A stretch of 64,000 bases of DNA from Poseidonibacter ostreae. GTDB taxonomy: Bacteria; Campylobacterota; Campylobacteria; Campylobacterales; Arcobacteraceae. The notes below the pieces were generated by a model, which ran no database searches, was not told where the DNA came from, and saw only the letters and a list, made by a program, of their open reading frames with translations. A program made the position numbers and the translations under genes. Location: positions 1 to 64,000 of the forward strand of contig NZ_WFKJ01000010.1 in the NCBI RefSeq assembly GCF_009208075.1, given 5' to 3'. This document shows, one piece after another, positions 42,269 through 50,973 of the stretch. Each line of letters opens with the position of its first letter. Position 1 is the stretch's first letter.

Positions 42269-43444
42269 ATGAAAAAAACAATATTACTGTCAGCTATAAC
42301 ATTAATGACATCAAATTTATTTGCAGGAGATTTAAGTGATGCATTTAAAAATGGGAAAATAAAAGGGGAATTAAAATCTTACTATTTTCAAGAGAAACAA
42401 TCAGATACAGGAAGTTCTTCAATTTTTCATAATGGAGGGTCTATAAACTACCTTACAGGTAATTATTATGGTTTTAATTTAGGCTCAACATTTCAAGCTT
42501 CAAGTGTAAGTAATATTGATGGTACAAATAGATTTACTGAAGATGAAGATGCCTCAGGGGCAGTTTTATCAGAATTATTTGTTTCTTATACAAAAGGTAA
42601 TTCATCTGTAAAAGTAGGAAGACAATATATTGGAACACCATTGATTGCAGGTTCTGGTTCAAGAATGATTAGACAATCATTTCAAGGTTATACTTTTACA
42701 AACAAAGATTTACCAAATACTAGTATTTCGTTAATATATGTTGATAGATTCCAAGGAAGAACAGATAATAATGGGAATACAGGAAATTTTGTTAAGACTT
42801 TTATTACCAACTCTCCATATTCTAACTCTCCATATTCTTATACCCTTGAAAAAGGTGCTTATTCTATTTATTTAGAAAATACTTCAATAAAAGACTTAGC
42901 TATAAATGCTCAATATGTAGATGCTATTGATAATTTTAAAACTGTTTATTTAGATTCGACTTATAATTTAGGTAACTTTTCGGCTACAGGTCAATATATA
43001 GGTACAAAATTTGATGATAATAAAGCAGATGGTAATTTTATTGCACTTAAACTTGGAACAAAAATAAATGCTTTTACTATAAATGCAGCAGTAAGTAAAA
43101 ATATTTCTAATGGAAATGTAGAATCTGGATTAGGTTATGGAGCGGATACTTCTTTAACTGCAAATGAAATTTATGGGGGTGTTTTCTCTTATATTAATGG
43201 AGCAAAAGCTTACAAATTAGATGTTGGTACTAAAATTGATAAAGTAGGAATCAATCTAGCTTATGTTTATACCGATTTAGAAAATAATAAGTCAAATGAT
43301 AAAGAAACAGATATTACAGTTTCTTATGATGTAAATAAAAATTTTAAAATAAATCTTTTACATGCTATAGTTAATGGAACAGAAGATTATAGTAGACCTA
43401 ATGCGGATAGTGAAACAAGAATTAAAATACAATATACTTTTTAA
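42269..43444 (+). CDS. OprD-like outer-membrane porin
   Basis: A 391-residue barrel protein. A signal peptide ends at LFA-GDLS. The body starts with SDAFKNGKIKGELKSYYFQ, the typical opening of Campylobacterota OprD-like porins, and ends with RIKIQYTF, an outer-membrane aromatic end. GRQYIGTPLIAGSGSRMIRQ is also found in the second porin at 45833. It should form a channel for small solutes, and it may alter metal or nutrient uptake. GGAGAG precedes the ATG. Confidence 0.8.
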   Translation: MKKTILLSAITLMTSNLFAGDLSDAFKNGKIKGELKSYYFQEKQSDTGSSSIFHNGGSINYLTGNYYGFNLGSTFQASSVSNIDGTNRFTEDEDASGAVLSELFVSYTKGNSSVKVGRQYIGTPLIAGSGSRMIRQSFQGYTFTNKDLPNTSISLIYVDRFQGRTDNNGNTGNFVKTFITNSPYSNSPYSYTLEKGAYSIYLENTSIKDLAINAQYVDAIDNFKTVYLDSTYNLGNFSATGQYIGTKFDDNKADGNFIALKLGTKINAFTINAAVSKNISNGNVESGLGYGADTSLTANEIYGGVFSYINGAKAYKLDVGTKIDKVGINLAYVYTDLENNKSNDKETDITVSYDVNKNFKINLLHAIVNGTEDYSRPNADSETRIKIQYTF

Positions 43445-43474
43445 CACTCTCAATAATTCACAATATTTATATAA

Positions 43475-43504
43475 AAGAGAAGGAAGGATAATCTTCCTTC
43501 TCTT
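43475..43504. terminator. Bidirectional terminator between convergent genes
   Basis: A perfect 12-bp stem (AAGAGAAGGAAG/CTTCCTTCTCTT) with a 6-base loop lies between the porin and the convergent response regulator. It overlaps the regulator's stop codon. Confidence 0.7.
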
Positions 43505-44162
43505 AAAGATTAAACCTATAACCAATACCTTTTAAAGTAGAAATAGCATCACTATCAAGTTTCTTTCTCAAGTTTTTTATATATGTTCTAATTGTAGTGG
43601 CTTCTGGCATTTCATCATAAACCCAATTATTAATAGAAATCTCTTCAATAGAAATAGTTTTATTCTTACTTTTAATAAAATATTCTAAAAGCTTTGCTTC
43701 TGTTTTTGATAAATTAAACTCACCATTTGTATTTATGATAACTTTTCTATTGTAATCATAAAAAACATCATTACTAATTTGTATTTGTCCAAAACTATCT
43801 ATTTGTCGTAACCTTTTTATATTTTCTATTCTAAGTACTAATTCACTTAATTCAAAAGGTTTTTTTATATAGTCATCAGCTCCTGCATTAAATCCAGTTT
43901 TAACATCATCACTTGTATCTCTTGATGTAATAAATATAGTTGGAATATTAATATTGTTTTTTCTGAGATTTCTTAAAAGATCAAAACCATTGATATTTGG
44001 TACATTTACATCAAATAAAAGAAGATCGAAATTCTCATCGTAGATAACTTCTTCTGCTTCACTACCATTCATTATACTTACTACGTCATAATGTAACTCT
44101 AATAAGTGTTCTTCAATAATTTCATTTAAAATAGTATCATCTTCAAGTAGTAATATTTTCAT
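43503..44162 (-). CDS. OmpR-type response regulator 1
   Basis: A 219-residue regulator. The receiver domain has acidic Glu7-Asp9, the phosphate acceptor Asp51 (LLFDVNVP) and Lys102 (KKPFEL). The winged-helix DNA-binding part ends in ATTIRTYIKNLRKKL and IGYRFNL. No kinase is next to it; the only kinase in the region is at 47734. It is transcribed divergently from nothing and follows the DUF411 gene by 12 bases, so it is probably the last gene of that operon. Candidate targets are the CTACAT promoters. Confidence 0.85.
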   Translation of the reverse strand: MKILLLEDDTILNEIIEEHLLELHYDVVSIMNGSEAEEVIYDENFDLLLFDVNVPNINGFDLLRNLRKNNINIPTIFITSRDTSDDVKTGFNAGADDYIKKPFELSELVLRIENIKRLRQIDSFGQIQISNDVFYDYNRKVIINTNGEFNLSKTEAKLLEYFIKSKNKTISIEEISINNWVYDEMPEATTIRTYIKNLRKKLDSDAISTLKGIGYRFNL

Positions 44163-44174
44163 CTGTTTTAACTC

Positions 44175-44603
44175 CTAATGTTTTTCATAAATTGCTAGAG
44201 AACCGTTTTTATTAATAGATAAAACATTATAAGCTTGTTTCATATTCCCTTGTTCCATTCCAGGACTTCCTACTGGCATTCCTGGTACTGTAATTCCTAT
44301 AATATTTGGCTTTTCTGTAAGCATTTTTTTTACAGCCGAGTAATCAACATGCCCTTCAATCACATAACCATCTACAATAGCTGTATGACAAGAAGCCATA
44401 TTCTTAGAAATACCAACTTTTGATTTAATTTCATTCATATTATTTGACATAATAGTTTTTACTTCAAAACCTTTTGTTTTCATAATGTCAATCCATTTTG
44501 TACAACATCCACAATATGGAGATTTATATACGGTCATTTTTTTACCTTCCATTGCAAAAACTGAACTTGCAAGAAGTATTGATATTAAAATTGCTTTTTT
44601 CAT
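44175..44603 (-). CDS. DUF411 metal-binding protein
   Basis: A 142-residue exported protein. The signal peptide ends at VFA-ME. VYKSPYCGCCTKWIDIM is the DUF411 signature with a Cys cluster, followed by ASCHTAIVDGYVIEGHV. The C-terminal half has Met-rich segments (GMPVGSPGMEQGNMKQ). DUF411 proteins are found with copper genes and probably bind copper in the periplasm. It is followed by response regulator 1 in the same direction. AGGAAC precedes the ATG. Confidence 0.85.
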   Translation of the reverse strand: MKKAILISILLASSVFAMEGKKMTVYKSPYCGCCTKWIDIMKTKGFEVKTIMSNNMNEIKSKVGISKNMASCHTAIVDGYVIEGHVDYSAVKKMLTEKPNIIGITVPGMPVGSPGMEQGNMKQAYNVLSINKNGSLAIYEKH

Positions 44604-44612
44604 TAATTGTTC

Positions 44613-44813
44613 CTATATAAGAGATTTTTTCATTTCATCAAATTGTTCTTTTGTAATTTCACTTTTAGCAAAACGTTTTTTCAAAATATCAATAGCACTA
44701 GAGTCTTTCTTTTCATTAAAGATTGAAAGTATTAGATAAACCAAGATAAACCAAAAAATAAACATTGCCACTCCATGAAATAGAGTCATGTTCATATTCA
44801 TATATGTAAACAT
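44613..44813 (-). CDS. Small membrane protein with SHOCT-like C-terminus
   Basis: A 66-residue protein: one transmembrane segment (about 13-32), then a SHOCT-like tail (DILKKRFAKSEITKEQFDEM). It is a paralog in layout of the gene at 61975. AAGGATATAAA precedes the start. It heads the operon with DUF411 and response regulator 1. Two promoters can be seen upstream (44835-44867 and 44979-45011). The role is unknown, but copper genes often carry such small SHOCT proteins. Confidence 0.7.
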   Translation of the reverse strand: MFTYMNMNMTLFHGVAMFIFWFILVYLILSIFNEKKDSSAIDILKKRFAKSEITKEQFDEMKKSLI

Positions 44814-44834
44814 TTTATATCCTTTTTTTTCTTT

Positions 44835-44867
44835 ATTATAGAAGATTAATGAGGACTTTATGTGGAG
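44835..44867 (-). promoter_or_regulatory. CTCCAC-N21-TATAAT promoter
   Basis: CTCCAC at 44867-44862 is followed by 21 bases and TATAAT at 44840-44835. The same pair at the same spacing precedes the paralogous SHOCT gene at 61975. It is the near promoter of the 44813 operon. Confidence 0.5.
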
Positions 44868-44978
44868 AAAATGTCGAAGTGAAAGAATAAATTAAGTTCG
44901 CGCTTAAGTATAGATTTCGAAATTTTAGGAAAATTACTTCGACATAATTTGTAAGAGTTAAATAAATAACTTAACCTA

Positions 44979-45011
44979 ATTATAGTAGATTTACATGTAG
45001 TTAACATGTAG
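44979..45011 (-). promoter_or_regulatory. CTACAT direct-repeat promoter of the SHOCT/DUF411 operon
   Basis: On the minus strand CTACAT occurs twice with a 5-base spacer (45011-44995), then 10 bases and TATAAT (44984-44979). This equals the layout of the porin promoters. It lies about 165 bases before the ATG at 44813. Confidence 0.6.
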
Positions 45012-45015
45012 AATA

Positions 45016-45669
45016 CTAGATTTTAAGAATATATCCTAATCCTTTTATAGTTGATAAGTTATTTAGTTTCTTTCTTATATTCTTTATATACGTTCTGATT
45101 GTGGCAATAGAAGGCTCACTTGCATATTCCCATATATTTATTACTAGCTCTTCAACAGATATAGTTCGGTTTTTATTAAGAAGAAAATATTTTATTATTT
45201 CGGCTTCTTTTTTTGGTAATGTAATTATTCTATCATTTTGTATAAGGTACATATTTATTAAATGAAAACTGGTTTTACTATCAATTTTTAATAATTCTGT
45301 TGAAGACATTAAAATATTTTTTTCTATATATTCAATTCTAATTTTAAGTTCTTCAAGTCTAAAAGGTTTTCTTAAAAAATCATTTGCACCTATTCTATAA
45401 GCTTTTTCAAATTCTTGAAAGTTAGTTGATGCTGTCATAAATATAATAGGTATAGTAAATCCAAGATTTTTAAACTTCTCAAATATATTTAATCCATTTA
45501 TTTCTGGGACGTTAATATCAAATAATAATAAATCAAACTTTTGATTGTATAACATTTCATTTGCTTCATTTCCTGTAAATACTTGAAAAACACTATAAAA
45601 GTGTACTTCTAGATATTCTTTTAATATGTCTGATAACATCAGATCATCTTCAAGTAATAAGATTTTCAT
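45016..45669 (-). CDS. OmpR-type response regulator 2
   Basis: A 217-residue regulator. Asp51 (LLFDINVP) is the phosphate acceptor, and the Lys is in LRKPFRL. The DNA-binding winged helix ends in IATIRTYIKNIRKKL and LGYILKI. It lacks an adjacent kinase. It is the most divergent of the three regulators, and it is divergent from the second porin at 45833. A shared CTACAT element lies in their common upstream region. It may control that porin or itself. Confidence 0.85.
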   Translation of the reverse strand: MKILLLEDDLMLSDILKEYLEVHFYSVFQVFTGNEANEMLYNQKFDLLLFDINVPEINGLNIFEKFKNLGFTIPIIFMTASTNFQEFEKAYRIGANDFLRKPFRLEELKIRIEYIEKNILMSSTELLKIDSKTSFHLINMYLIQNDRIITLPKKEAEIIKYFLLNKNRTISVEELVINIWEYASEPSIATIRTYIKNIRKKLNNLSTIKGLGYILKI

Positions 45670-45729
45670 TGTTTTAATCCATTTTTCATTTATTATATAT
45701 TTCCTATAAGGAGGGAATGTGTATAAAAA

Positions 45730-45762
45730 CTACATGTTAACTACATTCTATAATGCTATAGT
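45730..45762 (+). promoter_or_regulatory. CTACAT direct-repeat promoter of the second porin
   Basis: CTACAT occurs at 45730 and 45741, then 10 bases and TATAGT at 45757. The repeat core (CTACATGTTAACTACAT) is the same as at 44995-45011 on the other strand. Confidence 0.65.
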
Positions 45763-45832
45763 TCTCTTACTATTTACAATATTTTGTATATAAGCCTCTT
45801 TTTTAAGAGAATTCAAATTTTTAGGAGAACAA

Positions 45833-47023
45833 ATGAAAAAAATCGCAAAATTAAGTTTAGCTACAGCAATAGCAATCACAGGGTTCACTTCAAGTGTATA
45901 CGCAGCAGATTCAATATCTGAAGCATTTTCAAATGGAAAAGTAAAAGGTTCAGTTAAATCATACTATTTCGCACAAACTTTTGATGACGTAACTAAAGAT
46001 GATAGTTCTATTTGGGCAAACGGTGGATCTTTAAACTTTGTAACTGACTCATATAAAGGTCTTGTATTAGGTACTACTTTCCAAACATCACATGTTACTT
46101 CAATTGATGATACTGCTGGTGCAACAAAATCAAGTATGGATGCCCAAGGTTCAGTTTTATCAGAGGCTTATTTACAATATACATATGATAACACTACATT
46201 TAAAGGTGGAAGACAATTTGTATCAACACCTTTATTAGCAGGTTCTGGTTCAAGATTAATTAAAGAAGCTTTTGAAGCATATTTACTTGTTAACACTGAT
46301 ATTCCTGATACAACAATTGTTGCAGGTCTTGTTACTAAATATCAACAAAGAACGGATTATACAACTACTGCACCATTTACTACTACAAATACAGATGCAA
46401 ACGGTGGACCAGGTGAGTTTATGAAGATTGGAACTGATGGAATAAGAACAGTTTATATCAAAAACAATTCACTTTCAAATTTAAATGTTCAATTCCAATA
46501 TGCTGATGCAGTAGATATTGCATCACTTCTTTATGTTGATGCAAAATATAATTTTGGACCTGCTTATGTTGCAGCTCAATATTATGATACTAATTATGAT
46601 GCAGCTACAACAGCAGATTCTTCTATGTATGGTTTAAAAGTTGGTGGAAATGTTATGGGCCTTGATTTATTTGCAGGATATACTTCAACTAATGATGATG
46701 GGGATGTTGTAAGAGGACTTGGACAAGCTGCATATGCTCATTATACAGCTACTACAAAAACAGCAGGAGCAAGTGCTTTTGCAGCAGGAACTGATTCATA
46801 TCAAGTTGGAGCAGGATATAAATTCGGAGATTTAAAAACTAAAGTAAGATATTCAAGTTTTGATAACCCAACAGTAAATGCTGATTTAGCTGAAACTACA
46901 TTAAATTTAGAGTATAAATTTACAAAAGCTTTAACAGCACAAATTGATTATTCAATTTTAGATTATGAAAATGATACTAAAGATGCTACAGATTTAAGAT
47001 CAAGATTAATTTACTCATTCTAA
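45833..47023 (+). CDS. OprD-like outer-membrane porin, second copy
   Basis: A 396-residue barrel protein with a signal peptide ending at VYA-AD. It opens with SISEAFSNGKVKGSVKSYYF and ends in LRSRLIYSF. It shares GRQFVSTPLLAGSGSRLIKE with the porin at 42269, so the two are paralogs in one metal-linked region. GGAG precedes the ATG. More Ala and Thr in its codons point to high expression. A strong terminator follows. Confidence 0.8.
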   Translation: MKKIAKLSLATAIAITGFTSSVYAADSISEAFSNGKVKGSVKSYYFAQTFDDVTKDDSSIWANGGSLNFVTDSYKGLVLGTTFQTSHVTSIDDTAGATKSSMDAQGSVLSEAYLQYTYDNTTFKGGRQFVSTPLLAGSGSRLIKEAFEAYLLVNTDIPDTTIVAGLVTKYQQRTDYTTTAPFTTTNTDANGGPGEFMKIGTDGIRTVYIKNNSLSNLNVQFQYADAVDIASLLYVDAKYNFGPAYVAAQYYDTNYDAATTADSSMYGLKVGGNVMGLDLFAGYTSTNDDGDVVRGLGQAAYAHYTATTKTAGASAFAAGTDSYQVGAGYKFGDLKTKVRYSSFDNPTVNADLAETTLNLEYKFTKALTAQIDYSILDYENDTKDATDLRSRLIYSF

Positions 47024-47026
47024 TAT

Positions 47027-47050
47027 TATAGGGGTTTTGGGGCCCCTATA
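47027..47050 (+). terminator. GC-rich terminator after the second porin
   Basis: The 8-bp stem TATAGGGG/CCCCTATA with an 8-base loop lies directly after the stop codon. No strong T-run follows. Confidence 0.65.
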
Positions 47051-47096
47051 AATAAAATAATATTATGATATAATATTTCCTATTATAAGGATTTGT

Positions 47097-47756
47097 ATGA
47101 AAATATTATTAATGGAAGATGATTTAATTTTAAATGAAATCATTACTGAGCATCTTGAAGAAGAAGGATACAAAGTACTTTCAGTATTTGATGGTGAAGA
47201 GGCTCAAGAAAAGATTTACTCACAAACTTTTGATTTACTGCTTTTAGATGTTAATGTTCCTAACTTATCAGGCTTTGATTTATTAAAAGATATTCGTTCA
47301 AAAGAAATTAAAACTGCAGCTATTTTTATAACATCAGCAAATATGCTTGAAGATATAGAAGAAGGATTTAATTCAGGATGTGATGATTATATTAAAAAAC
47401 CTTTTGAATTAAAAGAGTTAGATTTACGTATTAATAATATTAAAAGATTACACAATATTTCTCCTTCAACAAATATAGAGTTATCAACAAATTTATCCTT
47501 AGATATTAAAAAACTTTGTATAAATAAAGATGAAGAAGATATCCATATTACACAAAAAGAGTGTGATGTTTTACTATATTTAATTAAAAATAAAAATAAA
47601 AATGTAAGTATTGATGAATTGAGTCTAAATGTTTGGGCTTATGAAGATTCACCAATTGCTTCTACAATACGAACATATATAAAAAACCTACGAAAGATAG
47701 TAGGGGAAGAATACATTTTAAATACTAGAGGGGTTGGTTATAGATTTAACGGTTAG
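47097..47756 (+). CDS. OmpR-type response regulator 3 (kinase partner)
   Basis: A 219-residue regulator with acceptor Asp51 (LLLDVNVP) and Lys102 (KKPFEL). The DNA-binding part ends in ASTIRTYIKNLRKIV and GVGYRFNG. It is encoded just before the histidine kinase and overlaps it, so they form a two-component pair. A TATAAT box at 47069 and ATAAGGATTT lie upstream. It probably senses a periplasmic metal through the kinase and controls the nearby resistance genes. Confidence 0.88.
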   Translation: MKILLMEDDLILNEIITEHLEEEGYKVLSVFDGEEAQEKIYSQTFDLLLLDVNVPNLSGFDLLKDIRSKEIKTAAIFITSANMLEDIEEGFNSGCDDYIKKPFELKELDLRINNIKRLHNISPSTNIELSTNLSLDIKKLCINKDEEDIHITQKECDVLLYLIKNKNKNVSIDELSLNVWAYEDSPIASTIRTYIKNLRKIVGEEYILNTRGVGYRFNG

Positions 47757-48891
47757 TGAAAAAAGAACTTTTATAAGGTTTCTTACTCTATATCTAGGTT
47801 CATCTCTTATACTAATGTTATTGATTGCATTTTTTTATTTTGAAAATGAAAAAAGATTATATTTTGATTTAGCTAAATCAAATATGCAAAATACTGTTTC
47901 AAAAATATCTTCAAAAATAATATTCTCACATATGACAGATACTCCTTTTGATAAAACAAAGATATTAGATACAAATGAATATCGGATATCTTTTTACAAT
48001 GAAAAAAAAGAAAAAATATTTGGAAACCTTGATGATGAAATAGATTTTTCAAAAGATATCATGCAACATGATGAAAAGCATTTTATTCTAATAGATAAAT
48101 CTACTCTAGGACATCTAGGTGTTTTTTATATTGCAATTGAAGAGAATTTATATTTCAATGAAATAAAAGAGATGAAAGTAAATATACTCTTCTTTTTTCT
48201 TATTATATATTCTTTTATATCTTTAACTGGATTTTATTTAGCAAAGCTCTTTTTAAAGCCTATAAAAGAAGAGAGAGAAAAACTAAATAATTTTATTAGA
48301 GATACAACTCATGAGTTAAATACTCCAATTTCTGCTATTCTAATGTCAACTGAAAAATCACAACTCAGTGAAAAACAAATAGAAAGAGTTAGACTAAGTG
48401 CTAGAAGAGTATCTGAGATATATAAAGACTTAACATATATTTTTTTACAAAATAATGATGAAAAACGTATTACTGAAAGCTTATCCTTTGATATGTTAAT
48501 TTTAGAACAACTAGAATATTTTGAGCCATTAGCTTCAAAGAAGAGAATTAAAATAAATTCATCATTAGAAACTTTTGAGTATGTAATCAATAAAGATGAT
48601 GCTATTCGAGTTGTTAACAATCTAATCTCAAATGCTATTAAATATAATAAAGTAGGTGGACAAATAGATATATCTTTAAAGAATAGAATATTAAAGATTT
48701 CTGATACAGGTATTGGTATTGAAGAAGAAAAACTTAAAGATATTTATAAAAGATACTATAGAGCTACAAAAGAGCAGGGTGGTTTTGGTATAGGATTAAA
48801 TATAGTAAGTAAAGTTTGCAGTAAATATAAAATTGAAATACAAATTAAATCAAGATTAAAAGAAGGTACTGTATTTACTCTTAACTTCTAA
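47734..48891 (+). CDS. Membrane sensor histidine kinase
   Basis: A 385-residue kinase. TM1 is at about 14-34 and TM2 at about 149-170, enclosing a 115-residue periplasmic sensor. The H-box is THELNTPIS with His193. The N-box is NNLISNAIKYN, and the ATP-lid motifs are DTGIGI and GGFGIGLNIV. The start is uncertain: a TTG at 47734 overlaps the regulator by 23 bases, and no ATG is nearby. It is the only kinase seen for three response regulators. Confidence 0.85.
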   Translation: MVIDLTVSEKRTFIRFLTLYLGSSLILMLLIAFFYFENEKRLYFDLAKSNMQNTVSKISSKIIFSHMTDTPFDKTKILDTNEYRISFYNEKKEKIFGNLDDEIDFSKDIMQHDEKHFILIDKSTLGHLGVFYIAIEENLYFNEIKEMKVNILFFFLIIYSFISLTGFYLAKLFLKPIKEEREKLNNFIRDTTHELNTPISAILMSTEKSQLSEKQIERVRLSARRVSEIYKDLTYIFLQNNDEKRITESLSFDMLILEQLEYFEPLASKKRIKINSSLETFEYVINKDDAIRVVNNLISNAIKYNKVGGQIDISLKNRILKISDTGIGIEEEKLKDIYKRYYRATKEQGGFGIGLNIVSKVCSKYKIEIQIKSRLKEGTVFTLNF

Positions 48892-49086
48892 AAGCCAAGT
48901 ATAAGTAAATGGAGCTTCTTTTTTTGATGGACTAGCAGATAAGTATTTTATTATAGCTTCTGCAATATTTTCTGCTTCTTTAATATATATTTCTTTAAGT
49001 GAGTAACTTTTTGATTTTGAAAGTTTTAATCCTGATACATCATCAAGAGGAGTAGCATCATCTATTGGTTTTGTACTATCAATCAT
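48856..49086 (-). pseudogene. 3'-truncated mobile mystery protein B (Fic family)
   Basis: The frame starts MIDSTKPIDDATPLDDVSGL and continues to FTYTWLLEV, which is the N-terminal part of mobile mystery protein B, a Fic-domain protein. It then breaks off at the 3' end of the kinase gene. The catalytic Fic motif is absent. Its ATG overlaps the stop of the upstream remnant (TAATG), as in intact A-B pairs. Confidence 0.65.
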
Positions 49087-49430
49087 TATGCTACCCACAA
49101 TCTATTTTTATAATTGCCGACTAAAAATTCTTTCTCAACCTTTGATATGATTTTATCAAGTGATTTTTTTCTAAGTCTTGAACTTCTAAAATGGATGTAC
49201 TTTGAACAAGTGAAGCCATAAATATTGCTTTTTCCTTTGCTCTTTGTTTTTCTAGTTGTTTTAAAGATATAACTTCATTCCCTGCAAAATCAAGACCAAG
49301 TAAATTGGTAAGTCTTTCAATTGTGCTTAGTTTTATATCTTCTCCTGCAAAAAATCTATTTATAGTTCTAATACCTAAGTTACTTAATTTTGCAAGATTC
49401 TCAATGCTTATATTAATTTGTTTTTTGACT
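49086..49430 (-). pseudogene. Broken mobile mystery protein A (helix-turn-helix regulator)
   Basis: The frame begins after a stop codon with KKQINISIENLAKLSNLGIR, the DNA-binding domain. After SILEVQDLEK there is a frame shift to SLDKIISKVEKEFLVGNYKN and RLWVA, the usual end of this family. It therefore has both a missing start and an internal shift. With the remnant of protein B, it is a decayed toxin-antitoxin-like pair. Confidence 0.65.
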
Positions 49431-49511
49431 TAATTAAAAATATGGGGGTTTGAAAACCTTAGTAAACTTCTGTATACTGGTAAGAAACCAAGGTATTTCT
49501 ATAATGGATTA

Positions 49512-49733
49512 TAAAAAAACTCTAAAAACTGTCCAAAATGTTCCTCTAAGAATGTTATCAAGATAGGTAAAAGAAGAGGAATTCAAAGATATTTATGTAA
49601 AGATTGTAGGAAAAAATTTCAACATCAAAGACGACCAGAACAACTACAAAAAATTATCTTCAAAGAATACTTTCTACAACGCCAAATTCTAAAACAATTA
49701 TCAGCCAAATATAATAAATCAATACCTTGGATA
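49512..49733 (+). pseudogene. N-terminal fragment of a zinc-ribbon transposase
   Basis: The frame has CPKCSSKNVIKIGKRRGIQR, then YLCKDCRKKF, a zinc ribbon, and then KQLSAKYNKSIPWI, a helix-turn-helix. This is the N-terminal part of an IS transposase. It ends at the junction with the IS256-type fragment, so one element inserted into or recombined with the other. No start is intact. Confidence 0.6.
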
Positions 49734-50640
49734 ATGAAACAAAGAGATGAATTTAAATCCCTTCTTAGAGAATCCCTACAGACAGCCAGTGAAGAAGAAC
49801 TCACTTCTCACTTAGGCTATGAAAAACATCAAGAATCAGATAATCCAAACTATCGTAATGGGTCAAATAAAAAATCATTAAAAACCAAATATGGTGAAGT
49901 TGATGTTGCAATTCCAAGAGATAGAGATGGTTCTTTTGAGCCAAAGCTTGTTCCAAAAAGAGAAAGACTTTTAAAAGGAAGTGAAGATTTAATACTTTCA
50001 CTTTATGCAAAAGGAATGAGTGTAAGAGATATACAACATCATCTTGATGATTTGTATGGTTATGAACTATCAGAACAAACAATTTCAAATATCACAAGTG
50101 CAATAATAGAGAAAGCCAAAGAGTGGCAGAACCGTCCTTTAGAATCCATTTATCCCATAATCTTTATGGATGCTACAGTACTTAAAATAAGAGTAGATAG
50201 AGTAGTTAAAAATATAGCAGCTTATATTATGTTGGGAATAACTTTAGATGGTAAAAAACAATTTATACAGCTAATACAGAAGAAGATGAACAGTTAGCTC
50301 TTACAGAATTTAATGATATATGGGGTAAAAAATATCCTCATATTGCACAATCTTGGACTTCAAATTGGAATGAGTTATCCACTTTCTTCAAATATCCACA
50401 ATCAATAAAAACATTAATTTATACAACAAATCCAATTGAATCATTAAATTCAACAATAAAAAGAAAAACTAAAACAAAAGGCTCATTTCCAACAATAGAT
50501 TCAGCTTTTAAAATGTTATATCTATCAACACAAGAGGTTCAAGTAAAATGGAAAAAACTAGAATGAGAAATTGGAGTGAGATTTACCCTCAACTTTGCAT
50601 ATTTTTCAGTGAAATTATGGAAAAATATACAAAGTAATTA
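49734..50640 (+). pseudogene. Internally deleted IS256-family transposase
   Basis: Codons from 49734 give SEEELTSHLGYEKH, then YGEVDVAIPRDRDGSFEP and IIFMDATVLKIRV, the first half of an IS256 transposase with its first catalytic Asp. After DGKKQF the frame shifts and resumes at IYTANTEEDEQLAL, so about 85 codons with the second Asp are gone. The C-terminal part (YTTNPIESLNSTIKRKT) holds the Glu. A further stop lies at 50566. It cannot make an active enzyme. The N-terminal 30 residues are also missing. Confidence 0.8.
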
Positions 50641-50973
50641 AGATTTAACTGGTGGATTTACACAGTTTATTTTACAGGGTCTATAAAGTGATCTGTCACA
50701 TTTATAATAAATATAATATTAAATTTGATAATTTATGTCTTTTTATTAAAGTAATTTTAGATATCTGTACCACTATAAGATTAGACACGCTTAATGATGG
50801 AACTGTCGGTTACTGTATCTCCTATGATATATCACATTTTCCTTGGGCTTATAAATCTTTTATTAGAGAATGCTTTTTTGTTATCACTCTTTTAGTAGCA
50901 TCTTTAATTGGGTAAGAAATTGAGATAAGTCCTACCCAAATAGTATCAATTATTTGAAAAGATTAGAATAATA
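50641..50973. other. IS-end and decayed sequence with a P-type-ATPase scrap
   Basis: The left part looks like the end of the IS256 element (GTGGATTTACACAGTTT near 50651). At 50888-50945 the minus strand reads VGLISISYPIKDA, closely like the second copper ATPase ([13 protein letters not shown] at 59938-59990). A long plus-strand frame here has no coding character. Confidence 0.45.

Noticed and set aside
48309-48620. Minus-strand frame within the histidine kinase gene
   Set aside because: It overlaps the conserved kinase domain and has no start signals of its own.
50652-50915. 87-residue plus-strand protein
   Set aside because: It has no ribosome site and overlaps IS-end and ATPase-scrap sequence read on the other strand; the composition looks accidental.
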